From Maniola hyperantus (taxonomy: Eukaryota; Arthropoda; Insecta; Lepidoptera; Nymphalidae): a DNA stretch of 64,000 nucleotides. The DNA lies in contig NC_048538.1 of assembly GCF_902806685.2 (NCBI RefSeq), positions 14,322,001 to 14,386,000 of the forward strand, read 5' to 3'. The notes beneath the pieces are model-generated. The model was not told the DNA's origin, searched no databases, and saw nothing but the letters and a program-made list of their open reading frames with translations. Numbering within the stretch: position 1 is the first letter of the stretch; every line of letters starts with the position of its first letter. This document shows positions 52,179 through 62,148 of the stretch, in pieces. The translations under genes were made by a program, and so were the position numbers.

Positions 52179-52484
52179 AGGGCGGTTACAGACTAGCGTT
52201 TTATACGCGCGTATGAGCTCGTATTTGGAAGCGCATGTAGGCGCGTATAGGCGCGCCTTTTGGCACACGATCAACTCATACGAGCGTTGACGCGCCCTAA
52301 GCTCGTATAAGCGCGAGCCGCGAGAGACCACTACCCACCGGGCCACCGGTTCGAGCGAACACGCTGAAATATGCCCGTATACGCGAGTCCGGTTTTTTGA
52401 AGCGCGTAATGTAGCGCGCGTGTAAGCGCGTATGCTGAAACGACCGTATACGCGCACAAAAATACGCTAGTCTGAAACCGCCCT
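52179..52484. mobile_element. 306-bp TIR element rich in GCGCGTATA words
   Basis: Inverted ends AGGGCGGTTACAGACTAGCG and CGCTAGTCTGAAACCGCCCT differ at one or two positions and are both flanked by TA. The interior is GC-rich with repeated GCGCGTAT and ATACGCGC words. The 109-codon reverse frame across it follows from that composition. Confidence 0.75.
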
Positions 52485-53743
52485 TAGTTAGCTGTTACGT
52501 TAATATTTTGCAGACTGCAGTTAGATTGATTTCCTGGAGTTAGGGCCCAAATGACCTTTTACTGTAGATTAAAAAATACACAAGACCAAAAAGGTTGCGG
52601 GTTAAGAAAAAATGTAAATCAAATAACAGTAGGCATATGAATTTGTGGCTGAATGTTTTTATTTAATTATTTATTTACAAGTACATAATAAAATGACTTA
52701 GAATGGTCGAACATTTGCAGGTATATCACTTGTATGAACAAACTGTGGACTATTATTTTGTAAAATATAGGCTATAAACACCTACAATGGCACCGATTCC
52801 GTTGTCTTTCTCTAAACTAAATTTAGAGTATCTGTATCCTTTTCTTTTTAACAATGCTAAAAAGGGACAGGAACATGAACTTCACATTTAAAGACTAAAT
52901 TTTAGTGCACGCTACAAATTTTAACAGTAGGCTCGCGACTGTGCGCTAAAATCACGGGTTTTATCATCTAAAAATTAAATTTAAAACTGTCATACTGCGT
53001 CTGTCCTTTTCATATTACATTAGTAAGAAGAGGATGCGAATACTCTAAAATTAGGTTGTGCTCAGAATCAGTACCAATATTGGCTTAGTGACGTATCATA
53101 TTATACTGCTTTATAACTTAATATAAAATAAACATAACCGGTGGCAACCCTAACCGATATTAATAAGCCCATCCGATCGGGCCGCCCGTGGATGCTAGCG
53201 TGGGTGACGATCGAAACATTTGTAAAATAAAAGATTGGGATCCAATCAGAGGAAACGCACACATCGTTTATAAGCCTTCGATTTATTTAAACTTTCTCTT
53301 TTATTAGGTTTGACATAACATTAATACACGAGGAATATACTAAGCTTTTATTGACGTAACAAAGATAATAAAACATTAGTAGCTACAAAATTTACAAGTT
53401 CATTTCCATTACGTCTACATAATATAATTTGTACTACAGCTTGTTACTATATTTGAAACGTAGAATAAAAACTGAAAATAAGAGAAAACTTAAACTCGTA
53501 CGAAAGAGTTAAACTTGTTTTTAGCTTTGTTAACATTTAATATCTCCACCAAATAACTGCATTATAGCTACCTACTATAATATATCTTGTTTAATTTTAA
53601 TTTCACGCAAAAACTTTCCTGTGGCATCAAGAGAAACTTCCAAGCCTATGATGATGCCCTAATTTGGTCCACGTGGATTTAGGTTTTTAAAGATCCTGTG
53701 GTTTTACGGTGATAAAAAGTATACCACGTTTATACCCGTACCA
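52485..53743. other. Unassigned; possible decayed MITE at 52795-53080
   Basis: CACCGATTCCGTTGTCTTTC, TCTAAACTAAATTTAGAG and at the other end ACTCTAAAATTAG with CAGAATC resemble ends of the 7202 family with a longer interior. The rest is AT-rich and unrecognised. Confidence 0.35.
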
Positions 53744-53955
53744 ATTAGATGATGCCTGCCTATCCACGTGGATTTTGGTTTTTAAGGATCCCGTGGGAAC
53801 TCTTTGATTTTCTGGGACAAAAAAATCCTATGTCCATCCCCGGGGTGCAAGCTCCCTCTGTACCAAATTTCGTCAAAACAGGTTAGACGGATGGGCTGTG
53901 AAAAGCTAGTAAACAGACAAATAGCTATACACTTCCGCATATTTATAATCCATAC
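53744..53955 (-). mobile_element. Helitron-like subfamily A, head to head with next
   Basis: TTAGATGATGCCTGCCTATCC (diverged 3' end), TCCCGTGGGAACTCTTTG, CCCCGGGGTGCAAGCTC, GGATGGGCTGTGAAAAGC and a 5' end at ATATTTATAATCCATAC. Confidence 0.7.
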
Positions 53956-54161
53956 TAATATTATAAATGCGAAAGTGTGTCTGTCTGTCTGCTAGCTTTT
54001 CACGGCCCAACCGTTCAACCGATTTTGATGAAATTTGGTACAGAGTTAGTTTATATCCCGGGGAAGGACATAGGCTACTTTTCATCCCGGAAAATTGATG
54101 AGTTCCCACGGGATTTCTTAAAACCTAAATCCACGCGTACGAAGTCGCGGGCCTCAGCTAG
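53949..54161 (+). mobile_element. Helitron-like subfamily A, best full-length copy
   Basis: TCCATACTAATATTATAAATG start, TCTGTCTGTCTGCTAGC, TTTTCACGGCCCAACCG, TCCCGGGGAAGGACATAGGC, ATCCCGGAAAATTGATGAG and GCCTCAGCTAG at 54151-54161. The 3' hairpin is CGCGTACGAAGTCGCG. Together these are a TC start, a CTAG end followed by T, and a hairpin 9-10 nt upstream. Confidence 0.85.
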
Positions 54162-54704
54162 TATTATATAAGTGTGAATTGGTAGTATTTTTTAACAGAA
54201 ATCAATAAACTTGATTCCTAATATAAAGTTATACTTAGGTACTTTAGTCAAACAATCTGTCTATTATTTTGTCGATTCCATAAGAGGGTACGTTCACCTC
54301 TTAATTGTTTGCCAGCAAGCTTGCCCGCCCACGGCGCGATGTTCTCTGTTAATGATCCGGTGAGCGCCTAGCTTTGCGAAACTCCGATATTGCTCGTTCA
54401 ATTGACAGCTGAATTAAATCGGCGGCGGCGGCACGCCCCACTAACTTTTCGGTTATGTGCTTTTTAAGTAATTAAATATGCTCGAATGATACATTACAAA
54501 CATACGCTACAAGTCAGCCTCTGTCGCCTGTATTGTAACAAGATCGCCTCGAATGGTATATTACAAACAAACGGTACAAGTCAATCTCCAGCTTTATAAA
54601 AAACTCGCAGAAGCCTCTATATATCTACAGTGCGACAAGGCTATCTTGGCGCGTGGCGAAAATTGGAACTAACGTTGCCGTCAAGTGTCCCCTTTGTTTT
54701 TGTT
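54162..54704. other. Unassigned, with a 67-bp tandem duplication
   Basis: CTCGAATGATACATTACAAAC at 54481 and CTCGAATGGTATATTACAAAC at 54548 begin two similar 43-bp stretches. A GGCGGCGGCGGC tract lies at 54421. Confidence 0.45.
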
Positions 54705-54899
54705 TTAATATTCTAAGCCTTTGCTGTTCAACAGCGCCCCCCTGTTAATGTCATTGAAGTACCAAGAGAGCCTAGTCGCACAGTACTCTTGGTGATCTGC
54801 GTTTGCACCCACCTCTTTTAATATCGCTGCTTTTTCGATAGCGTCGCTCCATTGTGCAGGTGATCGGTCGACAATTTTGCAACCATACGTAGTTGTCAT
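54705..54899 (-). pseudogene. Possible LINE C-terminal fragment
   Basis: The 64-codon reverse frame contains QWSDAIEKAAILKEVGA, reminiscent of the RW(S/T)DDIxKxAG motif of RTE tails, but the continuation is not convincing in any one frame. Identification is weak. Confidence 0.25.
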
Positions 54900-55228
54900 T
54901 CCAGCAGCTCTCTGCTAGGCTCCAGCGTCCGTCCTCTCTACGTCATACGTGCCCTGCCCCTTAAGGACTCAAGAATGGTATCGTAGACGTTTAAGTACAG
55001 TACTTATCAATTTATTACATCGAAAAAGAACTGCATAGAATCACACTACTCCGATTAGTTCCCGAAACGGTCTCTTTTTTATTACATTACACTTTAGTCA
55101 CTAGATGTAATAGCATAAACGGTACATTTTGTAATTCGATCTACGTTTCGTTACGTACACTGATCCTAACTGTAACTAGACCAAAGTTGCTGCTGTCGCG
55201 GTTGAGTAGCAAAAAATCTATGTAAAGA
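54900..55228. other. Unassigned sequence
   Basis: Nothing recognised. Confidence 0.4.
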
Positions 55229-55663
55229 GTGAAGCCACACGATGCGTTGCGTCGGCGCGTGCCGCTGCGTCATCCTACATAAAAAATCACTGTACACGCT
55301 ACACGCGTTTGGAACCCTCGTAGCTTTAGATTTAAGTACGTTTTAATTATCACCACTATATCATATCATCTTACAAATAAAAAAATTTACAATCAGGAAG
55401 CGTAAAATTTTACCAATTCTGAATAAATAATTTGAGTTTGAAGTTGAGTTTGACATGTAACACGATGCGTTACAACGTCGTCGTGCGGCGCCGCACCGCC
55501 CGCGCAACGGACTTAGGACCCGAGAGCCGAGGCGGGGAGGCGTGGTGTGTTGCAACGCCATAATCTCTGCCGGAGGAGTGGCAACGCAGTGCCCTTGTGG
55601 CATCCAATACTGAAATCCGCAGAGCGGCGCTGCGACGCACCGGAAACGCATAGTGTGACCTCA
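55229..55663. mobile_element. GC-rich TIR-like element split by a LINE fragment
   Basis: The left end GTGAAGCCACACGATGCGTT and the right end ATGCGTTTCC...GTGTGACCTCA read in reverse are imperfect inverted repeats. ACACGATGCGTT also recurs at 55459 after the nested LINE. The interior is GC-rich (CGTCGTGCGGCGCCGCACCG). Confidence 0.45.
55311..55456 (+). mobile_element. Jockey-like LINE 3' UTR nested in the GC-rich element
   Basis: GGAACCCTCGTAGCTTTAG, TTTTAATTATCACCACTATA, TTCTGAATAAATAATTTGAG and a GTTGAGTTTGACAT end, plus orientation, 5'-truncated. Confidence 0.7.
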
Positions 55664-56246
55664 GCCTAACTACAATCCGTTGATTCTGAGCAACAACCTT
55701 GTTGCCAGGCGCCTAACGTTTGCTTGATTTAACGCAACAGTAGAGATGTTTTAAATTAAAACTAAGCGCTTTTGAAAGACAGATAAATATTAATGGGGAG
55801 ATAGACCGGGCCGCAAGAAAAAAAAAAATTACAAAAGATATGTAAAGCTGAAGACAAATTTGTGCGCTTTTCGGTTCAGGCATGTTAGTAGCTGCAGACT
55901 ACATACTATACCTAGATAGTGGGTACTACTAGCGCAATATTTTTTCCAGCATGTTTCGGCAAACTATGATATAAACTGCAACAGAATTGCAAAATATGAA
56001 AAACACGGATTGACCTCTTCTGTTATGAATTCTTAAGGCCACAAAGATGTCTAGTTTTGATATTTCCCGGAAGTTGTGTGGTCTGAAAGATTTAATTAGT
56101 GATCATAATTTTTTTTTATGAAATTTAAAAAAACCTTTTTGAAACCTATCGTGTGGGATGTCAAATGAAAGGGCATCATGAGCTGATTCTAAAAATATAT
56201 CACAAATTACATTTGCAGGTCACTGTACGGTTACAAAAGTTAACAA
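55664..56246. other. Unassigned sequence
   Basis: Nothing recognised. Confidence 0.4.
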
Positions 56247-56566
56247 GTTAGCCGCCCATGGCTGCAATCCCACCTGGTGGCAAGCGACGATGCAGTCTAA
56301 GATCGAAGCGGGCTAACCTAAAAGGGGTATGGTAGTTTTTAATAAACCCATGCCCTTTTGGTTTTTACACGGCATCGTACCGGAACGCTAAATCGCTTAG
56401 CGGCACGGCTTTTTGCCGGCAGGGTGGCAACTAGCCACGGCCAAAGCCTCCCACCAGACCAGACTAGAAATTTAGAAATTATAAAATTCCAAATCGCTGC
56501 CAGGAATCGAACCCGGGACCTCCCACTTATAAGACCACAGCGCCTACCACTGCGCCAGGGAGGTCG
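56247..56566 (-). mobile_element. SINE2, full length
   Basis: Minus-strand A box TGGCGCAGTGG (56547-56557) and B box GGTTCGATTCC (56503-56513) in a tRNA-like head starting GACCTCCC. The body includes CTGGTCTGGTGGGAGGC, CTAGTTGCCACCCTGCCGG and GGCATGGGTTTATTAAAA, and the 3' end has the variant stem-loop CGCTT-GCCACC-AGGTG (56271-56286). This is the reference copy for SINE2. Confidence 0.85.
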
Positions 56567-57354
56567 TCATTGACTTATATATTACTTCGTATGGACAGGG
56601 CCATTGAACAAACAAACTGGCACCGATTCAGTGGTGCTTTAGCACCAATGCAACCTCAGTGACGTCCGGATTCAAACGGGTCGTTCATTTAGTATCTAAG
56701 AGGTGGCGCTGATTTATTTGGAATCCAAAACCGTGAAAATTTTTGTTCGCTTGGGCATAGGTATCTTGTCATTTATATTTATGGAGGTCGTCAAAATATT
56801 TAAATTTTAAACATTCAGAACGTAATCTTTAACGTATGTATTTGTAATGCATTCTTGGAACTCGGGCAGGTCTTGGCATAACTAACACGAGACGCACGGC
56901 AAACTAAATTGATTATTATTAATAGTAGCTAACGAACCGTTTAGCGATCGCTAAATCTCTAATGAGGCGGAAGATTGGACCAGAATTAGCACAGCGACGT
57001 AGATCTCCTATCTATCTGTCGCCTTTTAACTAAAACTTACATAAACTACATTGTGGTCGATTTAGGGGTTTTCACGCTAATTATATCACTAGGTACTAGG
57101 AAAGATTAAACTTGTAATTAACATTACAACAAGTTGATGCCCACGACTTCATCCGCGTGGATTTAGGGTTTTGAACATATTGTACCATATCGATTTCAAA
57201 ATTATAAGCAATCTATGCTTATAATTTCGGGCGTTAGATAGGCTTTAATTATAATGGCTATATTCATTATACATATTTTTGTTAGTCGTTTCTGTGATAA
57301 CTGATAAGTAAAGGATTGGGCAATTAAGAAGAGAGAGTAAAGCATGTTACAAGA
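56567..57354. other. Mostly unassigned; one Helitron-like scrap
   Basis: AAGTTGATGCCCACGACTTC and ATCCGCGTGGATTTAGGG at 57130-57168 are a reverse Helitron-like 3' end. No gene was seen. Confidence 0.4.
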
Positions 57355-57660
57355 AAATACAACAAAAAGTCAAAAGTCAAATAATTTATTCCAAATAGGT
57401 AATATGTTACTCTTATTGATTGTCAGAATTGTAAGATTATGTAGTGGTGATAATTACTTAAAAATAAAGCTACGAGGGTTCCAAACGCGCCCAGGAACCC
57501 TACAATTTTTTCAATATTCTTTTGACATTTTCATACAAGTTTTGTATGAAATGTCAAAAGTCAAAACAATATCAAAACACTACTTTAAGCGATGGTAGTA
57601 GGGCCCCAGGTCTGAGAAGAGCCCACAATAAACTCAGCCGGATATTCTTTTTATATTCGA
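57355..57660 (-). mobile_element. Jockey-like LINE 3' UTR with an insertion
   Basis: GTCAAAAGTCAAATAATTTA end, ATTGTCAGAATTGTAAG, CGAGGGTTCCAAACGCGCCC, then a 112-bp insert, then GGTCTGAGAAGAGCCCACAA and CTCAGCCGGATATTC. Without the insert the order matches 14750-14940. Confidence 0.75.
57497..57608. mobile_element. 112-bp palindromic insert in the jockey 3' UTR
   Basis: CCCAGG occurs on both sides of the insert. Ends AACCCTAC and GTAGGGCC are inverted. Inside, CTTTTGACATTTTCATACA and TGTATGAAATGTCAAAAG form a strong hairpin. Confidence 0.65.
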
Positions 57661-58110
57661 AGAGCTCTACTCGTATTTGTTATGACTTCACAGTTTCTAA
57701 CACAGTAAGTATAACTTTTCTTTTTAACCTTTATTTTTATCCGGTAAACATCAGTATTCTCTCAGCAGAATGTAATTTCCTTTTCCACTTTTTCCCTTGC
57801 GTCTAGAAACTGATTTTTTGCACTTAGCATCGTTCTAGTGAGCGGACGGCAGTAATCTTGTCCACATTTTCACTGTTGCACCGTCCATTACAAATTTAGA
57901 CGATTATTTCATGCCTTATTTGAAACTGTCACTTGAATTTTACGCTCGCCACAGTTTTTCGTTGGAATAATGATATCTGGCATTTTGGTGTGCATTGTGA
58001 ATGCCAGTGAGCCATAATGACCTAATCGTTGTACGTGCATAATTTTATTAAGTAGGTACCTACCTACTGACATTTTTATGATCTCATCTTACCGTAATTG
58101 ATGATGCAGA
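57661..58110. other. Unassigned sequence
   Basis: Nothing recognised. Confidence 0.4.
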
Positions 58111-58558
58111 CTAAGGCAGTGGTCCGACCGCGCGCCGGCGAGAAAACGAATAACTATCGGCGATTTTCTCTCTCAAGAAACGCACAAAATGTACATTCCG
58201 TGTTAACGAAAGAGATGCATATATCAAAAGTTGCTCTCTGACTGTTCACACTGCCGGTGACGACGGTTTTGTCACTGAGCGACGAGCTTCCAAAAATAAA
58301 CTCGCTCAGCGATATTCGTTCGGCGATGCTCGCTCACTTGAACATGTGTAACGCGTGCGCAGGTTTGCACAGGAGTCAGGACTGAGCGACCGCGGGCGAA
58401 TGGCGCGAATAATCGCTCGTCGCACTTGCACACTCGCTTATAGCCCAGCGACAAAACTATCAAAACTACACACTCGCTTCCCGCTGATCGCCAACTCGTT
58501 TAAGTTTCTAGTTCTACTTGTTTCTCGTTCATCGTCGGCGGTCGGACCACTGCCTTAG
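58111..58558. mobile_element. 448-bp TIR element (AGGCAGTGGTCCGACC ends)
   Basis: Perfect 20-bp inverted ends starting CTAAGGCAGTGGTCC. TA lies next to AGGCAGTGG on both sides, allowing a TA target site, while the inner CAGTGGTCC also resembles hAT ends. The interior has many GCTCGC/GCGAGC words. The open frames inside are unrecognised and probably not genes. Confidence 0.75.
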
Positions 58559-58684
58559 GCTGAGTTCTATTGGCTCAGACGGACAAACAAAAGTCTCGAT
58601 ACTTAAGAGTTAAGACTAATTTCGTCAAATAATGTTGCGAAATAAAAGACTTCAAAACAACATCGTAATTAATGCTAACGTGGA

Positions 58685-58965
58685 TTCGAAGAACTTATTA
58701 GGTAGTTAGTGGTTTCTGTTTATCATAAAGCATTTAGGTGCCTCGATCGACCTAGTTTTGGTGTCAACACGAGTATCTACCATCTGAACGATATCAAAAC
58801 AACAACTCAAAGAATCCGACGATTTAAATAGCCTTTGTAGCCTTATAAAGCATTTAGGGAAAGACTGTTGTGCAGAAATTAAAGAAGACTTAGTAATAAA
58901 CTTTCGAAGAACTAGACAGTCAGTTTTCATCATAAACCACTCAGGTATCAGCTCCCCGAATAAAC
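58685..58965 (-). repeat. Interspersed repeat, copy 1
   Basis: GCATTTAGGTGCCTCGATCG, CCTAGTTTTGGTGTC, and later GTAATAAACTTTCGAAGAAC and TTTTCATCATAAACC. A related block lies at 59500-59660. Two AAAGCATTTAGG words inside suggest internal repetition. Orientation is arbitrary. Confidence 0.45.
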
Positions 58966-59057
58966 ACTGACTACAGGTGACGAGAAGTGGTCCTAACTGA
59001 CCGAAACGGCATCTATAGCAAGCGAATTTCTAAGACCAAGACAGCTGAATTTGGGTG

Positions 59058-59390
59058 CTCATCATTATCATCATCACCATGATCAACCTACCGTTGGCTC
59101 ACTACAGAACACGGGTCTCCCCTCAGAATGATAAGGGGTTTGGCCATAGTCTACCACGCTGGTCAATTGCGGATTGGCAGACTTCACACACCCATGACAA
59201 CAATATAGAAAACTTTCAGATGTACAGGTTTCCTCACAATGTTTTGCTTCACCGTTAAAGCAAATGACATTTAATTATGTACTTAAAACGCACAATGCAC
59301 ATCCTCCGAAAAGTTAGAGGTGCGTGCCCGGGATCGAACCTCCGACCTCCGATTAGGAGGCGGATATCTTAACCACTAGACTAACACAAC
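59058..59390 (-). mobile_element. SINE1, full length
   Basis: Minus-strand A-box-like TAGTCTAGTGG (59373-59383) and B box GGTTCGATCCC (59330-59340). Body landmarks as in the 43948 copy; the tail is GATGATGATAATGATGAG. Slightly more diverged than the 43948 copy. Confidence 0.85.
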
Positions 59391-59499
59391 TGTTTACATC
59401 TATTTCTTAATTAATGGCTAGGAAACAAAGTCAATTTAGCAATTACCAGTAAAAACTTTACGGATTTGAACTAAATAGGGGCCCTCCATTATACATCCT

Positions 59500-59660
59500 T
59501 AAGCATTTATGTAACGACCGACTCAGTTGAGCAGAGATAAAAGACAACCTAGTACCTAATAAACTTTCGCAGAGCTAAATAGATACCTTTCATCATAAAC
59601 CTTTTTAGGTTCCGGCTGACCCAGTTTGGGTGTCCCCCGAAAGCACTGTGACTGAGTCTG
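59500..59660 (-). repeat. Interspersed repeat, copy 2
   Basis: GCATTTATGTAACGACCGAC, CTAATAAACTTTCGCAGAGC, TTTCATCATAAACC and GACCCAGTTTGGGTGTCCC follow the order of 58685-58965. A GC-rich stretch (59655-59750, GCAGCGGCGACTGAGCGATG) follows. Confidence 0.45.
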
Positions 59661-59778
59661 CGGGCACGCAGCGGCGACTGAGCGATGGGGACTGCGTGGC
59701 GGCTCGCGAGGCATTGGAGCGGTTCGGCAGCGGCTTCTCGCGTGGGCACGAAAAATCAGTCGAAAAGCAACAATCACT

Positions 59779-59975
59779 ATCCCTATTATAAATGCGAAAG
59801 TGTGTTTGTTTGTTAGTTTGACCTTCAATCACGTCGCAACGGAGCAACGAATCGACGTGATTTTTTGCATGGGTATAGTTTAAAACCTGGAGAGTGACTT
59901 AGGATACTTTTTATCCCGGAAAGTCAAAGAGCTCCCATGGGATTTTTGAAACCTAAATCCACGCGTACGAAGTCG
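59779..59975 (+). mobile_element. Helitron-like subfamily A, 3' end replaced
   Basis: CCCTATTATAAATGCGAAAG, CAATCACGTCGCAACGGAGC, CCTGGAGAGTGACTTAGG, TTATCCCGGAAAGTCAAAG and CACGCGTACGAAGTCGTGCG. The CTAGT end is absent. Confidence 0.75.
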
Positions 59976-60130
59976 TGCGAACTGAGCATAAATCATTTTT
60001 ATCGGAGTTTTCGCTCGCACTTCATACCTTATGGACCTGGAACCTGTTGCTCTGGTGTTGTGCGTAACAGTAAAAAAAGAATTTGTCGATAGTCGAAAAC
60101 AGATTATGAAAAGCGAGTTGCCCCAAATAA

Positions 60131-60339
60131 CTACCTGCGTCCCGGCTTCGCGCGGGTAGGGTAGGTACGATATTCGTAGGGATCTCTAATTTTTTTGAAA
60201 CAAAATATCGCCTATGTCACTTAGAAATAATGTAGCTTTCTACTAGTGAAAGAATTTTCAAAATCGGTTCCGTAGTTCCAGAGATTACCCCCTACAAACA
60301 AACTTACAAACTTTACCTCTTTATAATATTAGTATAGAT
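60131..60339 (-). mobile_element. Helitron-like, classic Lep1-like variant
   Basis: On the minus strand: TCTATACTAATATTATAAAG start, GGTAAAGTTTGTAAGTTTG, GGAACTACGGAACCGATTTT, CTAAGTGACATAGGCGAT, and GCGCGAAGCCGGGACGCAGG at the 3' side. This start is the one I associate with Lep1-type Helitrons; the CTAG end is lost. Confidence 0.6.
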
Positions 60340-60420
60340 TACTTCTGCAACATTCTCACAACCATGATTTATAACTCAGTTCGCACGTTTGTAATGGCTC
60401 AAGTATATTATGTTTTTGTT

Positions 60421-60545
60421 CACGTCGCTGCCACGCGCCGCCCGCCGCCCCGCGGCCGCCAACGCTCGGGCGCCGCAAATTTCGTGCCCGCAGACTTATA
60501 ACGACGAGCCAGACAGGGCGGAGCGGGCCTTGGCCTTATAAGTCA
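60421..60545. promoter_or_regulatory. GC-rich, CpG-dense island
   Basis: About 120 bp of very GC-rich sequence (CCGCCCGCCGCCCCGCGGCC, CGCTCGGGCGCCGC) stand alone in AT-rich DNA and end at GACTTATAA and TTATAAGTC, a short inverted pair. It could be a promoter or a GC-rich repeat. No transcript evidence. Confidence 0.25.
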
Positions 60546-60742
60546 TACTTTACACGCTCGATTCCTTGTAGTAAACCATCAGATAAGGTTGCTTTTAACG
60601 CGTGCTCAATTTTAAATGGCTTCCATGAACTTTTCTTCCTTGTTGTTATGAGTTTAGTGATGTTTTAATGTCTTCTAGTCTATAGTTATAATACTTGCCT
60701 AATAATAATGTAGACTTTTATGGGGTTTTTAATTTATATCCC

Positions 60743-61062
60743 ACTAGATGATGCCTGCAACTGCGTGTGCGACGTGAATACTTATAGGTTTTGTTTACAA
60801 ATCGCGCAGGGATTCTTTATTTTTCTGGGATTCAAATATGTAGCCTATGCCCGTCCCTGGGATGCAAGCACATGCAAGCTACTTTACATAGCAAGGTATT
60901 TCTTATCAATTTAGTATTAAATCACATGGGACCTCTTTTATTTTCCAAAGAGACAAAATCTATCGCTGTACCAAATTCCGTCAACATCGATCAAACGGAT
61001 GGGCCGTGAAATGCTGACATACAGACAGACACACTTTTGCAAATATAATATTAAGTACGGAT
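60743..61062 (-). mobile_element. Helitron-like subfamily A, enlarged middle
   Basis: ACTAGATGATGCCTGCAACT end, GGATTCTTTATTTTTCTGG, GTCCCTGGGATGCAAGCAC, then a second GGGACCTCTTTTATTTTCC block, GGATGGGCCGTGAAATGC, CAGACAGACACAC and the ATAATATTAAGTACGGA start. The middle is duplicated relative to 53949-54161. Confidence 0.7.
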
Positions 61063-61525
61063 ATGGATTTTTTAAGATTGTAATAATCTTTTATTTAGAA
61101 GATAGATTAGGTGTATGGGAAGCTGGAAGAAATCTCTGTTTAGAGATAAACATTTCCAATGTAACTTATTTTATTATTACTTTTGTAGTAACAAATTAAG
61201 TAGATAACTACAATTTTGGTACATGAAAAATAAAAAAAACAGGTTTAAAATATCTTAGCGGGATCCACGCTATAGAGACAACTTGTGCTAAAGTTTCCAG
61301 AGTCAGTAGTTAAAGCTACGTACGTTCATAATATGTCTGTCAGTTTATCGTTTTAAATCTATAGATACGTCGTATCAGATATCTTAACGATTAAAGGGCA
61401 AATCGGAGGGGATTTCTCCGTACGCGATCACTCCGATAAGTCGGTCGAATGTCGTGTTGCGATGGCAGCGCGATGGCTATCGCGATCTGACAGGTTGGAT
61501 ACCGCGGCGCACAGCTTTGTACTTA
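61063..61525. other. Unassigned sequence
   Basis: Overlapping frames of 95-120 codons from 61454 extend across the MITE that follows; no recognised product. Confidence 0.4.
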
Positions 61526-61693
61526 TGGGCAGATTACACCTACCGAGTACAGTGGCGAGTCAGTGTCCTTGGTCGAGTACTTCGAGTCGTCGAGTGCAAT
61601 TTCGCCGCAATTTCTCAGACACAGCACTGTCTCGGCCGAGTGACATTATACCATACTGTCTCGCTTCACTACTCGGTAGGTGTAATCTGCCCA
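61526..61693. mobile_element. 168-bp MITE with TTA target duplication (PIF/Harbinger-like)
   Basis: Perfect 24-bp inverted ends beginning TGGGCAGATTACACC are flanked by TTA at 61523-61525 and 61694-61696. A 3-bp TTA (TWA) duplication is characteristic of PIF/Harbinger elements. Confidence 0.85.
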
Positions 61694-61803
61694 TTACTGA
61701 GCCGATTGATGATCGATATTGTTTTAAATGTGACCATTTAGTGGAATACCTTGTTGGGATATCACGACCTCACAGACACTTTACTATGGTACCTACTACT
61801 AGG

Positions 61804-61881
61804 TACAGTCAGCAACAAAGCTAGGTTTGCACCCGTCCATAGTCGCTTGTACTGGCAAACCTAGCTTTGGTGCTGACTGTA
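61804..61881. mobile_element. 78-bp MITE (TACAGTCAGCA ends)
   Basis: 27-bp arms, TACAGTCAGCAACAAAGCTA.. and complement, with one mismatch and a 24-bp loop. TA at both ends fits a Tc1/mariner-type target. The flanks share CCTACTACT.GGTA, a possible longer direct repeat. Confidence 0.8.
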
Positions 61882-61933
61882 ACCTACTACTGGTAGTCTA
61901 CCAAGGTAATAGGCATGGTATCTACAGTATATA

Positions 61934-62148
61934 CGGCCGTGGCTAGTTACCACCCTACCGGCAAAGCCGTGCCGCCAAGCGATTTAGCGTTCCGGTACGA
62001 TGCCGTGTAGAAACCAAAGGGGTATGGGTTTAATAAAAACTGCCATACCCCTTCCAGTAGGTTAGCCCGCTATCATCTTAGACTGCATCATCACTTACCA
62101 CCAGGTGAGATTGCAGTCAAGGGCTAACTTGTATCTGAATAAAAAAAA
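61934..62148 (+). mobile_element. SINE2 body without head
   Basis: CGGCCGTGGCTAGTTACCAC, GCCGTGCCGCCAAGCGATTT, TACGATGCCGTGTAGAAACC, stem-loop CACTT-ACCACC-AGGTG (62092-62107) and TCTGAATAAAAAAAAAATG. Confidence 0.8.

Noticed and set aside
52128..52457. 109-codon arginine-rich reverse frame
   Set aside because: It covers the GC-rich MITE at 52179-52484; codon content follows the GCGCGTAT words and no start or family resemblance supports it.
59549..59847. Three overlapping reverse frames of 66-90 codons
   Set aside because: Part is Helitron-like sequence (59779 onward) and part is a GC-rich repeat; the frames disagree and none has a domain.
61454..61824. 95- and 120-codon overlapping plus-strand frames
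   Set aside because: They run through a MITE with perfect terminal repeats and show no recognised motif or codon bias.
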